The notes beneath the pieces are model-generated. The model saw only the letters and a list, made by a program, of their open reading frames with translations, ran no database searches and was not told the origin of the DNA. Positions 1-11,200 of a DNA stretch of 64,000 nucleotides are shown here, one piece after another (the stretch's first letter is position 1; every line of letters begins with the position of its first letter). The position numbers were made by a program, and so were the translations under genes. Source of the DNA: Lingula anatina (taxonomy: Eukaryota > Brachiopoda > Lingulata > Lingulida > Lingulidae); NCBI RefSeq assembly GCF_001039355.2, contig NW_019775572.1, positions 21,072 through 85,071 on the forward strand, read 5' to 3'.

Positions 1-409
1 ATACGCAGGTCAAGTTTGAAAATTGGCATGATTGGACTATTTTTACAAAAGTAATGCTGTTTTTTTCCCTTTATTCAGCATACATGCAACACTGATAACG
101 CATTTTAAGGAAAACCAATCAGCCTTTTGTCTTGCAACTCACAGGAGTGATCAATCTGACCAGTATACAGATCAAGTTTGAAAATAAGCTTGATCAGTTA
201 AGTTTTGATGAAGTTATTAGCCTTTTTGTATATAAGTGGTTTTTCTTCAGATTTAATTCTTAAGCATGTTAACAGTCTCATTACGGAACTAATTGGATAT
301 GTAAAAGTGTTGTTTTAACATTTTCTGCTTCTTAACAATATTGTTAGTTGATTATATAAAAATGACAGTAAACCTATTATCGTGCATTGTGTAAAAAAGT
401 ATCAAAAAT
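1..409. other. Non-coding AT-rich DNA, no gene seen
   Basis: No exon-like open frame is visible. The stretch from about 355 to 409 resembles 545-602 in the adjoining repeat (both carry AAAATGACAGTAAA followed by GTAAAAAAG and AAAATGGAAAG), so it is probably an older, diverged part of the same repeat. Confidence 0.5.
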
Positions 410-2495
410 GGAAAGGAACTCATCATTGCAGTTCGTCAGATTCAATCATTCACTATGTTCAGAATCTCCAAATGGAGCAAATTGGACATTATAAATTTTT
501 CTATTGATATTTTTCCTATGTCAACAATTTTCATAGTTGATCATTTAAAAATGACAGTAAATTGATTATTGTTTTATGTAAAAAAGGTGTTGAAAATGGA
601 AAGAAAATCATTTCAGTACAGTTATCTCTTGTTAACATTTTGGCATTTTGAAAGTGTGACTCTGAACTTCCATGTCCTTGGAGACCTTTCCATATTACAT
701 TTTCTGAATATCCATGATACTTTTATTTTTTTATAAAAAAATTGATGGTTTATTGCTGTTAAGTATTATGTTATATAAATTATTGCATGAAAGTTGAAGA
801 AAACCCTATTTTGGACACTGCTGCCAGGATAGCGATTAAGGGAAAACCATGTTACTTATTATAATCAACCTTACTGAAAAGACTGAAGTGCAGCTTGTGT
901 TGGAAAACCATTGTAACTGTTTTCTGTTTTGAAAGCAATGCAGTAGAGTGCTATTTGGTGCAATAAATGTATATGGATAGTAGGCAGTTAATTCAGGGTT
1001 ATAAAGTAATTTCCTTAATTAATTTTTAAGTTATTTCATGGTTATAAAACAATTTGCTTAATTAATTTTCAAGTGGCCATTAAATGAGATTACATAAACA
1101 CACATTGAGATTTCATTGTAAAGTCCCATAGGTTAAGCACTCTTAACTGTGTCACATAATTAGGAATCGATGATTATTATGCAGGTAAATGTTATTTAAT
1201 ATTGAAAATAAGTTTACAAAAAAAAAATTTTGTGTAATGCTTACATTAATGCTAAAGATGAATAACAGTGCCTTATTATTCTCTAACTCAATACTGTTAT
1301 TCATATCATGTTAGTAATTGTACAGCTAGATTAAAAGTTTGAATAGCAGCTTTATTGGTATTTTTTGTTATGTTTTATTTTACATTTTCTTTTAATTTTT
1401 TTTCAAGCACTAGCATCTTCAAGATGACACTTTCAACTGTCATCCACCAGAAGCGCTGTGTATTTTGTTTTTCCACATTAGCAGTTGTGTTGGTTTTTAT
1501 GTCTTTAAACATTGTGTAATATTATTTTATGCACTGCCATCATTTTTCACATATTGGGATTTTCATTATGTGAATTTGAACTCTCACATATGGTCCTGAA
1601 ACTGTAATCTTATTGACAATGTTATTCTGTTGTATATATTTTTGAAATTTTTATCTTTTACCTACTGGCATTTTCAGTGTGGGACTTCCAAGGGTATGTA
1701 ACAGTTCACTTTTATTGATACTACCTGTTGTGCAATATTTGCAACTTGACTTTGCAGTTAAAGGGATAATAAATGTTCATTTTTGGCAAATAATTAATTT
1801 TTTTTCTAAAAAGTGTTGTTTTTTTTATAATCTCTTAAGAAATAAGTATAGCCACCTATGTAGGTCACATGGTCTGATGACAAGTTCAGACATCAGAATA
1901 ATAGCTATTACTGCCCTTTTTGTGGTAAAACAAAATATATTATATTTCTGTGAGTTGTTTACACTGTTTGTTGGATGATTCTTATCATGGTTATGCAGCT
2001 AGACTGAATGGCAGCTTTAGTGGAATATTTTTGTAATTTTTTCTTTAATTTTTAATTTTTCAAACTGGCATTTTCAAGATGTGACTTATCACTCCCATCC
2101 ACCAGGAGCCCTGTACTGTTACTTGTAACATTTTCTGTATTTTTTAACTTATATATATATGTAAGTGGCTTAGCTATCTGTCACGCCTACGGAAACTGGC
2201 ATGCCAGAATCCTAAGCCGCTTAAGCTGAAAGCAATTTAGTGAGCAACCCCTTGAAGTTGGATTGATCCTGTTAGATTGATCTAGGTATGGGAACTCGGT
2301 CTAATGCTTGTAACACATTTTACCTTCATCCTAATCCACTGTTATGCAGAATTAGAATTTGATGTTGGTTATGCAGTTACAGTAAGCATAATACATCAGT
2401 GCATCAAAATTGACAGTATCCTTTTTCTGCGTTTTTATTTTCTGGTTTTTGTCTGTACATTTGACAGCTTTGCTGCCTTGTTTCAAAAGTTATGT
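410..2495. repeat. 2.1-kb repeat, copy 1 of a tandem pair
   Basis: This block starts GGAAAGGAACTCATCATTGC and is repeated almost base for base from 2506. The two differ by scattered substitutions and small indels. It holds no convincing exon; open frames here are short and AT-driven. It contains a truncated TTAA-flanked element near 1758 and a Harbinger-like remnant (about 2161-2305) related to the intact element at 38961-39169. It ends at TTATGT directly before a lone N at 2496. A diverged relative of its 3' end lies near 60.75-60.86 kb. Confidence 0.85.
1758..1975. mobile_element. Truncated piggyBac-like MITE (inside repeat copy 1)
   Basis: Begins TTAA then AGGGATAATAAATG, matching the terminal repeat of the complete element at 23037-23375. 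Downstream it matches the reverse complement of that element's interior (ATCAGAATAATAGCTAT, then TATATTATATTTCTGTGAGT). The second terminal repeat is missing, so it is a truncated member of the family. Confidence 0.7.
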
Positions 2496-2496
2496 N
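2496..2496. other. Single ambiguous base at repeat junction
   Basis: A lone N lies exactly between the two 2-kb repeat copies. Similar lone Ns are at 6494 and 30162. They look like places where contigs or reads were joined, so the tandem arrangement here may be artificial. Confidence 0.6.
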
Positions 2497-3851
2497 GGTA
2501 AACTTGGAAAGGAACTCATCATTGCAGTTCGTCACATTCAATCATTCACTATGTTCAGAATCTCCAAATGGAGCAAATTGGACATTATAAATTGTTCTAT
2601 TGATATTTTTCCTATGTCAACAATTTTCCTAGTTGATCATTTAAAAATTACAGTAAATTGATTATTTTTTTATGTTAAAAAGGTGTTGAAAATGGAAAGA
2701 AAATCTTTTTAGTACAGTTATCTCTTGTTAACATTTTGGCATTTTGAAACTGTGACTCTGAACTTCCATGTCCTTGGAGACCTTTCCATATCACATTTTC
2801 TGAATATCCATGATAGTTTTATTTTTTTATAAAAAATTGATGGTTTATTGCTGTTAAGTATTATGTTATATTGCATGAAAGTTGAAGAAAACCCTATTTT
2901 GGACACTGCTGCCAGGATGGCAATTAAGGGAAAACCATGTTACTTATGATAATCAACCTTACCAAAAAGACTGAAGTGCAGCTTGTGTTGGAAAACCATT
3001 GTAATTGTTTTCTGTTTTGAAAGCAATGCAGTAGAGTGCTATTTGGTGCAATAAATGTATATGGATAGTAGGCAATTAATTCAGGATTATAAAGTAATTT
3101 GCTTAATTAATTTTCAAGTTATTTCAGGGTTATAAAATAATTTGCTTAATTAATTTTCAAGTGGCCATTAAATGAGATTACATAAACACACATTGAGATT
3201 TCATTGTAAAGTCCCATAGGTTTAGCTCTGTTAACTGTGTCACATAATTAGGAATCGATGATTATTATGCAGGTAAATGTTATTTAATATTGAAAATAAG
3301 TTTACAAAAGAAAAATTTTGTGTAACGCTTACATTAATGCTAAAGATGAATAACAGTGCCTTATTATTCTCAAATTAATAGGGTTATTCATATCTTGTTA
3401 GTAATTGTACAGCCAGATTAAAAGTTTGAATAGCAGCTTTATTGGTATTTTTGTTATGTTTTACATTCTCTTTTAATTTTTTTTCAAACACTAGCATCTT
3501 CAAGATGACACTTTCAACTGTCATCCACCAGAAGCGCTGTGTATTTTGTTTTTGCACATTAGCAGTTGTGTTGGTTTTTATGTCTTTAAACATTGTGTTA
3601 TACAATATTATTTTATGCACTGTCATCATTTTTCACATACTGGGATTTTTCATTTTGTGAATTTGAACTCTCACATATGGTCCTGAAACTGTAATCTTAT
3701 TAACCATGTTATTCTGTTGTATATATTTTTGAAATTTATATCTTTTACCTACTGGCATTTTCAGTGTGGGACTTATAACTCCCAAGGGTATGTAACAGTT
3801 CACTTTTATTGATACTACCTATTGTGCAATATTTGCAACTTGACTTTGCAG

Positions 3852-4075
3852 TTAAAGGGATAATAACTGTTCATTTTTGGCAAATAATTAATTTTTTTTC
3901 TAAAAAGTGTTGTTTTTTTTTGTTATAATCTCTTAAGAAATAAGTATAGCCACCTATGTAGGTCACATGGTCTGATGACAAGTTCAGATATCAGAATAAT
4001 AGCTATTACTGCCCTTTTTGTGGTAAAACAAAATATATTATATTTCTGTGAGTTGTTTACACTGTTTAAACTCAA
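3852..4075. mobile_element. Truncated piggyBac-like MITE (inside repeat copy 2)
   Basis: Same insertion as 1758-1975, carried in the second repeat copy. TTAA then AGGGATAATAACTG begins it; this copy keeps the TAACT of the family consensus where copy 1 has TAAAT. Confidence 0.7.
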
Positions 4076-4176
4076 GTTGGATGATTCATATCATGGTTAT
4101 GCAGCTAGACTGAATGGCAGCTTTAGTGGAATATTTTTGTAATTTTTTCTTTAATTTTTAATTTTTCAAACTGGCA

Positions 4177-4178
<2 letters not shown>

Positions 4179-4228
<50 letters not shown>
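4179..4228. repeat. (TA)n microsatellite
   Basis: About 25 uninterrupted AT dinucleotides inside repeat copy 2, immediately before GTGGCTTAGCTGTC of the Harbinger-like remnant. Confidence 0.95.
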
Positions 4229-4231
<3 letters not shown>

Positions 4232-4825
4232 TGGCTTAGCTGTCTGTCACGCCTACTGAAACTGGCATGCCAGAATCCTAAGCCGCTTAAGCTGAAAACA
4301 ATTTAGTGAGAAACCCCTTGGAGTTGGTTTGATCCTGTTAGATTGATCTAGGTATGGGAACTCGGTCTAATGTTTGTTACACATTTTACCTTCATCCTAA
4401 TCCACTGTTATGCAGAATTAGAATTTGATGTTGGCTATGCAGTTACAGTAAGCATAATACATTAGTGCATCAAAATTGACAGTATCCTTTTTCCTGTGTT
4501 TTTATTTTCTGGTTTTTCTCTGTACATTTGACAGCTTTGCTGCCTTGTTTAGCATTAAGGATCTACCGGTATGAAGCTCAATGCATCGTTAATGTTTTAA
4601 AATACATAAGTTACATGCACCTTTGAGTAAAAAGAAACATGCGTTTTAAATTTCACTTTTTATCCTGTTTGGTAAACACAAGCCGTAAAATCTCCATAGA
4701 TAAATTAATACTGTCAGCTTTTTTTTGTTGCAGTGCAACGCATTTTAAATTCTAGTCTGCCATTATTTTCTCTCCACTCCCTTCCAAATCTCGCAAAGTA
4801 TCGTTTGATTCCTCGTTAAGTCACG

Positions 4826-6136
4826 ATGTTTTCGATCGTCTGTCTCGGATCAGGGCCTATGTTAAAGCACTGCATGCGGGCTTCCATGTGTTACAGCATG
4901 GCGCGACCTCAACCAAAACTAGATGCAAATCACACCAAGGGAAGGTTCAACTCATGCGTGGCAGTAGTCACCGGGGGAGCCTCGGGTATAAACAGGGCGT
5001 GTGTCAGTCGTTTCCTCAATGACGGTGCGTCCGTTGCCTTCCTCGACATCGACCAAGATTCGGGGAAACAGTTGGAGTCTGAGCTTAAGGGGGAGGGGTT
5101 AGACGCCGCATATTACCACGTCGATGTGTCTAACAGGGACGCGTGTTCCAAGGCCGCGGTAGACATAGCAGACAAACATGGTGGCAGCATTAACTATGTG
5201 ATAAACGGCGCTGCGTGTTTTATCTTCAAGGGTGAGTAATCTCGTGCAACACAACTCTTACGGTGCATAGGGCCTTGCAAACAATATAATAGACCTACAA
5301 CAGTAGTTGTATGTAGGTCAACCCAAATGTGCCCTAAGTGTCAGGGCACTATATAAAGCTAGCTTGCTCGCTATAACTTTTCACGTGGTAGCTTTACAGT
5401 ATTGCTGATATGGGATATATATGAAATCAAGATCGAGCTGACAATACTGAAATCTAGAACCTAGGGTAGCAAATGTAAAAAAAAAAGTTGCACAAACTTC
5501 CTGCACGTTCGCCTGCACTGAAAACAGTGACTGTGATTTAGATATTTAGATAACATTTTTCCAGGTATGGACGCATCCACGTCAGACTGGGAGAAGACGC
5601 TGAACGTGAACGTGGTTGGATATGCAAACATGGTACAGGCATGTCACCCCTACATGAAGAAAGGTACATAGAGAGCTTGGGACACACTGTCTGGACTTAT
5701 GTAGTGTGTTTCAACTAGCGCAACAGTCTAGCAGTCTCAACTAGCACAATAAACTGCATACCTTCGCCTTATATGCCCCTCTCATGTGAAATTCGTTTAC
5801 CAAAAATTTACTGTCAAGATAAAGACTTAATCTATATATAAAAAAAAAAAACGCCTTGATATTGACCCTAATTATTGTGTCCTCACAGTTGTATACATAA
5901 AGTCATACCATTTCCAAATATATTTTAATTTATCATCATTTTCATCAGCCGAGCCGGGCTGCCGCGCTGTCGTTAATATTGCCAGCATCACGGGACACGT
6001 ACCAAAACGAAATCGCTGGACATACGACGCCAGTAAAGGAGCTGTCTTGCAACTGACCAGGTGTATGGCTCTTGATCTGGCCAAAAACGGGATAAGGGTC
6101 AACTCGGTGTCCCCGGCAGTAATAAATACACCTTCG
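4826..6136 (+). CDS. Short-chain dehydrogenase/reductase, C-terminus not found
   Basis: Three in-phase exons: 4826-5231, 5565-5663, 5949-6136, each with GT and AG borders. The product is a classical SDR (Rossmann fold, NAD(P)-dependent oxidoreductase; substrate unknown). Visible motifs: the cofactor loop VTGGASGINRA, DVSN for the adenine pocket, catalytic Ser in VNIASITG, catalytic Tyr-Lys in TYDASKGA, then GIRVNSVSPAVINTPS. Two motifs deviate: the last Gly of TGxxxGxG is Asn, and the NNAG stretch reads INGAA. The frame stops at a splice donor (TCG|GTGGGT), and the usual last ~60 residues (GR.G.PEE, DGG end) are not visible before the next gene at 8207; an ambiguous base lies at 6494. The exons are clearly more GC-rich than their surroundings. 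It may be an incomplete assembly or a decayed gene. The exact SDR subfamily is not recognised. Confidence 0.8.
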
Positions 6137-8206
6137 GTGGGTACTCTAGGTAGTAGGCCTATACTGAGTACATATATATTTGTATGCTCATATAGATTTG
6201 TGTTTCCGCCTATGAAAATAACAGCTTGTAATGTAAACATACTTTTTCATACCACATATGTCATCGTGGAAAATATAAATTAATTATTTTAATACTGATG
6301 GAATTGATTGCAAGAATGATTATAATGTGTAAATTATGTTCTACATTCTTCTTTTTAGACCCACTAAATATTCACAAATTTTGAATTTATATCATCTGTG
6401 TTCTTTCTCTCTGCAGCCATTTTCATCTTCCGTTTCCAGCTATCGTATTACTCACTCTTGGATTTGCTGTAGAATTACGCAAGGTCGTCTTATNGTAACC
6501 AATAATGCAACAATAAAGCAAGACCATCAAAAAATTCAGTATCTTTAATTATTCTGAATTTAGTTAGCAAACAAAAACAATATACAGAACATTTTGACAG
6601 AAAACTAACAAATCACTTGAAAACTTTTTAATGTCAAATATCTCTATTACTCTGCTGATTTCATAAAAAATCAACAAACAAAATGAGCCTTTTCACTGAC
6701 AAAAACTTTTGTCTACACAATAAAATATGTACTTTATACTATATCATAAGTGAGGTTTTAAACATTAAGAGCCTTAAAAAGTGTCCAAATGACCTTGGAT
6801 GCCCTGTTCCCTATGTAACAGAAAAAAATAATATATTGTTACCTTCACCACCAAGCCTCTGTCTCTCACTATTTTTACTGACAAATAGACAATAGCAGCA
6901 CATCTGTTGTCGTGTTATACATCTTTGGCTATTAAGAAGATAGTTGAAATGGTCAAATGAAAATAATTTAAACTGACATAAAGGTACTCTCCATGCATTA
7001 TAAATTTCCCCTTAGTCATATTCTTATTCTGAGCAGTTTCTTCTTCTATCCAGGCATTAGTTAAAGATGATTAAAACCCTTAAATCTTAAGTTTATCTGA
7101 GGCATATTGAGTGTCACTGTCTTCTCAGCCTCCTTGACAGCTTACATCTGTATTGTCCACAGTACAGGGCTGCAATATAAAACATCACACCATTTCCTGT
7201 GTGAAAGCGAGGCCATGAAGGTGAATATCAGGAAGACCACGTCATTCTAAATGACTGGCCAGTCATTTAGAACTAAGTCATAAAATGAAAAAGGAATATG
7301 ACATCCATTTCAAGAGCAGCGACGGGTTGAAAAATAAATTGTGAGTAGGAGAAAATTGCTCTTTACCCAAGTAAAATTCATCAAACTTTAATCACTCATC
7401 CCATTCACTATAATTGTTTAGCATTTCAGATATGTTTATGTTTACAGTAACAAAAACAAATCACTAGACTAGAATAACACTGAGAATGTATTATTTCCAC
7501 ATGTCAAAAAAGTTTCGGCTTTCTTGCTGAAATTTACTGAGGCTTATTTGACCCCTTGTACAATATTCTTTCATTAAAACATGAAAAAATGAAGGAAAAC
7601 CAATCTGCAGCAGTCATTATTTATATGTAGAACTTCAAAATGACTGCTAAATGAATAGACATATTCCATTTACACATTTAATTCAACCCATAGAATTGCA
7701 ATAATACTGAATCACATGGTACGTTTTTATTTTTCACAATACATTTTAACTTCCCACTTTGTCTATTATCTGGGCACTGTTAATCACCACCCATATACAG
7801 ATTATTTACAAAAGAAACAGCAAGTTGCTGTAATAATAAAAACAATACTAATGATTTTTTCTTATCCTAGGCTACCAGAATATGTAAATTATTTCAAGGA
7901 AATTCAAACCTCATTTCATTGTTTAATCAATTATGTATAATACATAACATCTGTAAACCAATTATCATAGTACTTTCCTTCCAATTCATTTCAATTAAGG
8001 ACAGGATTTTCCAAAAAAATGGAAAACATATGATTGATACGGCCTTTAAGGCAGCAAGTTTACAACTTATATTTATATTATATCATAGTTACACCCAAGG
8101 TCCAGATATGTGTATTAGGTTCTGGCCTATGTCATCCCCATATCTATTCTTGAATTTTTTTGACCATATTTGTAGCTTTGAGCTATGGAAAGTAAATTAA
8201 ATGAGT
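6137..8206. other. Intergenic; no SDR C-terminal exon or other gene seen
   Basis: AT-rich, with only short chance frames. I looked for the missing dehydrogenase C-terminus and did not find it. It holds a lone N at 6494, a perfect 28-bp palindrome at 7245-7272, and presumably the 3' UTR of the minus-strand MACROD2 gene next to 8207. Confidence 0.6.
7245..7272. repeat. Perfect 28-bp palindrome
   Basis: TTCTAAATGACTGG followed directly by its exact reverse complement, with no spacer. It may be a remnant of a fold-back element. Confidence 0.9.
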
Positions 8207-11200
8207 TTACATTCTGTCTTGTGCTTCATCCTGTATACCATCCTCATGGTCAAGATTCTCTTTATTTGGCAAACTATCTTTCAATTCGGTGTCAATCTTA
8301 ACACCAGACGCTACTTCTTCTCTAGTGCTATGAAGACCTTCCTGTTCAATTTCCACATCATTTCCGTTGCCTTCTTTTGAGTCTAATTCAGAGCTGTGTG
8401 AAGTGAGCATGTTATCGTCTTCCATATCTAGTGAGGCCATAGGTTGGGTGTTAGATGTCTCTTCCAGAGCTTCCTCTGGCTGTGATTCCATGGCAACATC
8501 CACAGATGTATCTTTAGCTTGGGTGGTGCTGGAACCAGCTGCTGCCGTCTTTTCCACTGATTTTGCTGAAAAAGAAATTTTGCAGTAGTAAAAATTTCAT
8601 CTCTTTCATTCATGCATATTTTTTTTTTTTGTGATTTATTTCATACTTTAAAAAAAAGTAACTATGTGGTTACTTTCTCTCATAGTTAAATTCTAGGAAT
8701 CAAAGAGCTTTTAAGTAGAAAATAACAATTCATTTTTTTCTGTTTTTTTGACGGATAATCTAAACAAAATTCAATAATTTTTTTGTTAGTGCTATTCTAT
8801 TTTAAACACTTGCATTTATCATCTTTAGTGGAAGTGTTGTTGCCATTGTCGCCATCTCCTCCATAAAAGTCAGATGGAAGAGGAAAATAATCCAACATCT
8901 TGCTCTCATAGAATCCAACATCCACAGGGAGAAATAGGCAAAATATTATGAGGTCAACCTGGAAATAAGGAGAGATTTCACTTTATTTTAAATTTGAATG
9001 TAGAAAATATGCAGGCAAGATTGAAATTCAGACAGATTTTTAAATATGATTTTGGGACATTAAATAACTGCCTAATCATGGCTGAAATTGCTACACATCA
9101 ATGTGTGCTTCATAAATGGGCTTGGGTCAGGAAACCATCAACTAATGTCTTTTGTAAGCCTCAGCTTTAATGTGTATAAAACAAGCAAGTATTCAAGCAT
9201 TCAAGTTTCATAAAAAATTTAGACATGTATTTTGCTACATGACTAAATAAGTGCGAAAGTTCCTTTACAGGACTAAGGTCCAATTTTGCTTCCTGTTTTT
9301 TATTTAGGCTGCGTTCACATGGAAAATCTATTTTCTAAAAATCTAAAAATCTATTTTCGGTATCTTGTGATCACGGTCTGTGCCCTGAATACCCCGCAGT
9401 GTATTTACTGGCAGTACTGAGAATTAATTACAGCTTTGGAAGTAACTGGCTCGCGCTGCCAGTAAATACGCCCTGGGGTATTTAGGGCACAGATCGTGAT
9501 CACAAGACACCGCAAATAGATTTTTAGATTTTTAGAAAATAGATTTTCCATGTGAACGATCCCTTAGTTCAATATTTATGCCAAAACATTTTCTAAAAAA
9601 CCATTAACACAAAAAGTTTCTGGAGAAAAGGACTCAGTACTACTTGTTAACCCATTAACAAGTATTTTTCTGAAAAATTTCCAAATGTTTAGACAAATAA
9701 ATAACCAAGCAATACCACCCTATGACACAAGTTTTTATGTTTCATTGCATTGTGGAAAAAATCTACTTGTATTTTACCAGTATTAATTCCAAACTTCCCT
9801 CTGAAGAGGACATCAATGACTTTGCAATTACCTTTAAACAGGGTCTCCATAAAAATTGATAATGTAGAACAATACACAAACCTCAATCAAATATATAAGA
9901 ACCTTTTATAGGATTCCTAAAAAAATACAGGAATCATAGCTGCAATTCTAGGAGCACTGGCAGGCCTGTAATGCTAATTCTGCCATTGCTCCTAGAATTG
10001 CAATGATTCCTGCAAAATATTTCACATTTTTTGTAGTCAACCTAGAGCATATTCAGCATTTAGCTACATTTTACTATAATGAAGTGGTCACTTACAGTGT
10101 CTGCATTGTCTCCCTCTTCAAGCCAGTTTCTAACACAGGAAAGTGCAGTATCGCAGGCAGGCTCATTGGGATAACCTAATATGATGTACAAACAATCAAA
10201 ATAGTACATCTAAAAATAATTTACTAATGTTTGAAAATAAATTCAATACATGCAAGCAGAGTTTAAAGTGATTTCAGTAATTTGATTACTGTAGCAAAAC
10301 AAAACCTATAAATATCATTTAAGTTTGCTCAACTATACAATTACATGCAATTATTATTATTTTTTTTTTACTATACACCGCTGCTGCTGTGATTATGTAC
10401 AATCACAACAAACAATCTTATAACAGGACTATGAGAAGACAAAACCTTAAAAATTTCACAGACACCCAAAATAAATCTTGGTAATAAAATCTTGATATAA
10501 TTACTTCTGCTAGCACGTTTGTATGTAGCGTTCCAGTTACATTAATTTGCTAACTGTTCAGCAGTAAAGATATAACAACATTAATCTAGGTCACTCAGCT
10601 GATGTAAATGAGTGCTTCTAAAAGGAAATTAATAAAAGTTAACATCTCTCTTTTTCACATCTTTGACAGTTGCATTTCAACATATTACATAACATGTCTC
10701 AGCTGTACCTACCATATATGCCAGTGGATATACAGGGGAACGCCTGGGAAAGATGAATGAAAAAGAGTAAATTCTAAAACTTTTTAAGCACTACTATTTG
10801 TCATTACTCCCAATCTTTTGATAGACACTTTAGACAAAGAAGTAATTTCCATTGCTCCATTTTAGGTAAAACTGGCAAATTCCAGTGAACACTGAAATAA
10901 TTTATCCCACTTTGCAATATTATCAGTGGCCAACTTCAGTGTACATTTGCCCTTTATTCCTTGCATGCCATTTTACACAAGTTCTCAATTAAAACCATGT
11001 GTACAGGTTCAATGTTCAAATAAGGTTACTTCTAGTAACTTGAAACAAAAGATTTTGAAATAATTCTAACATGCATCAACCCCTTACACATACTGGTTAA
11101 CTGGATTGCAAAACACCACAATAACTGTTGAACAAATTGAATGTTTGAAGACCTGCCTTTCACCGAAAAAAGCTAACTATCAGATTTGAATAAACATATG

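Larger units (their letters stand above)
2506..4551. repeat. 2.05-kb repeat, copy 2 of a tandem pair
   Basis: Near-identical to 410-2495, starting with the same GGAAAGGAACTCATCATTGC and ending GACAGCTTTGCTGCCTTG. Its TA microsatellite (4179-4228) is much longer than the TATATATAT stretch at the equivalent place in copy 1. After 4551 the sequence becomes unique and leads to the dehydrogenase promoter. Confidence 0.85.

Noticed and set aside
410-4551. Tandem 2-kb units as a CRISPR-like or satellite array
   Set aside because: Only two units, kilobase-sized, with no short repeat-spacer pattern; nested transposon remnants explain the content.
8428-8613. Overlapping frames at 8.4 kb on both strands
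   Set aside because: They are shadows of the acidic MACROD2 C-terminal exon in other frames.
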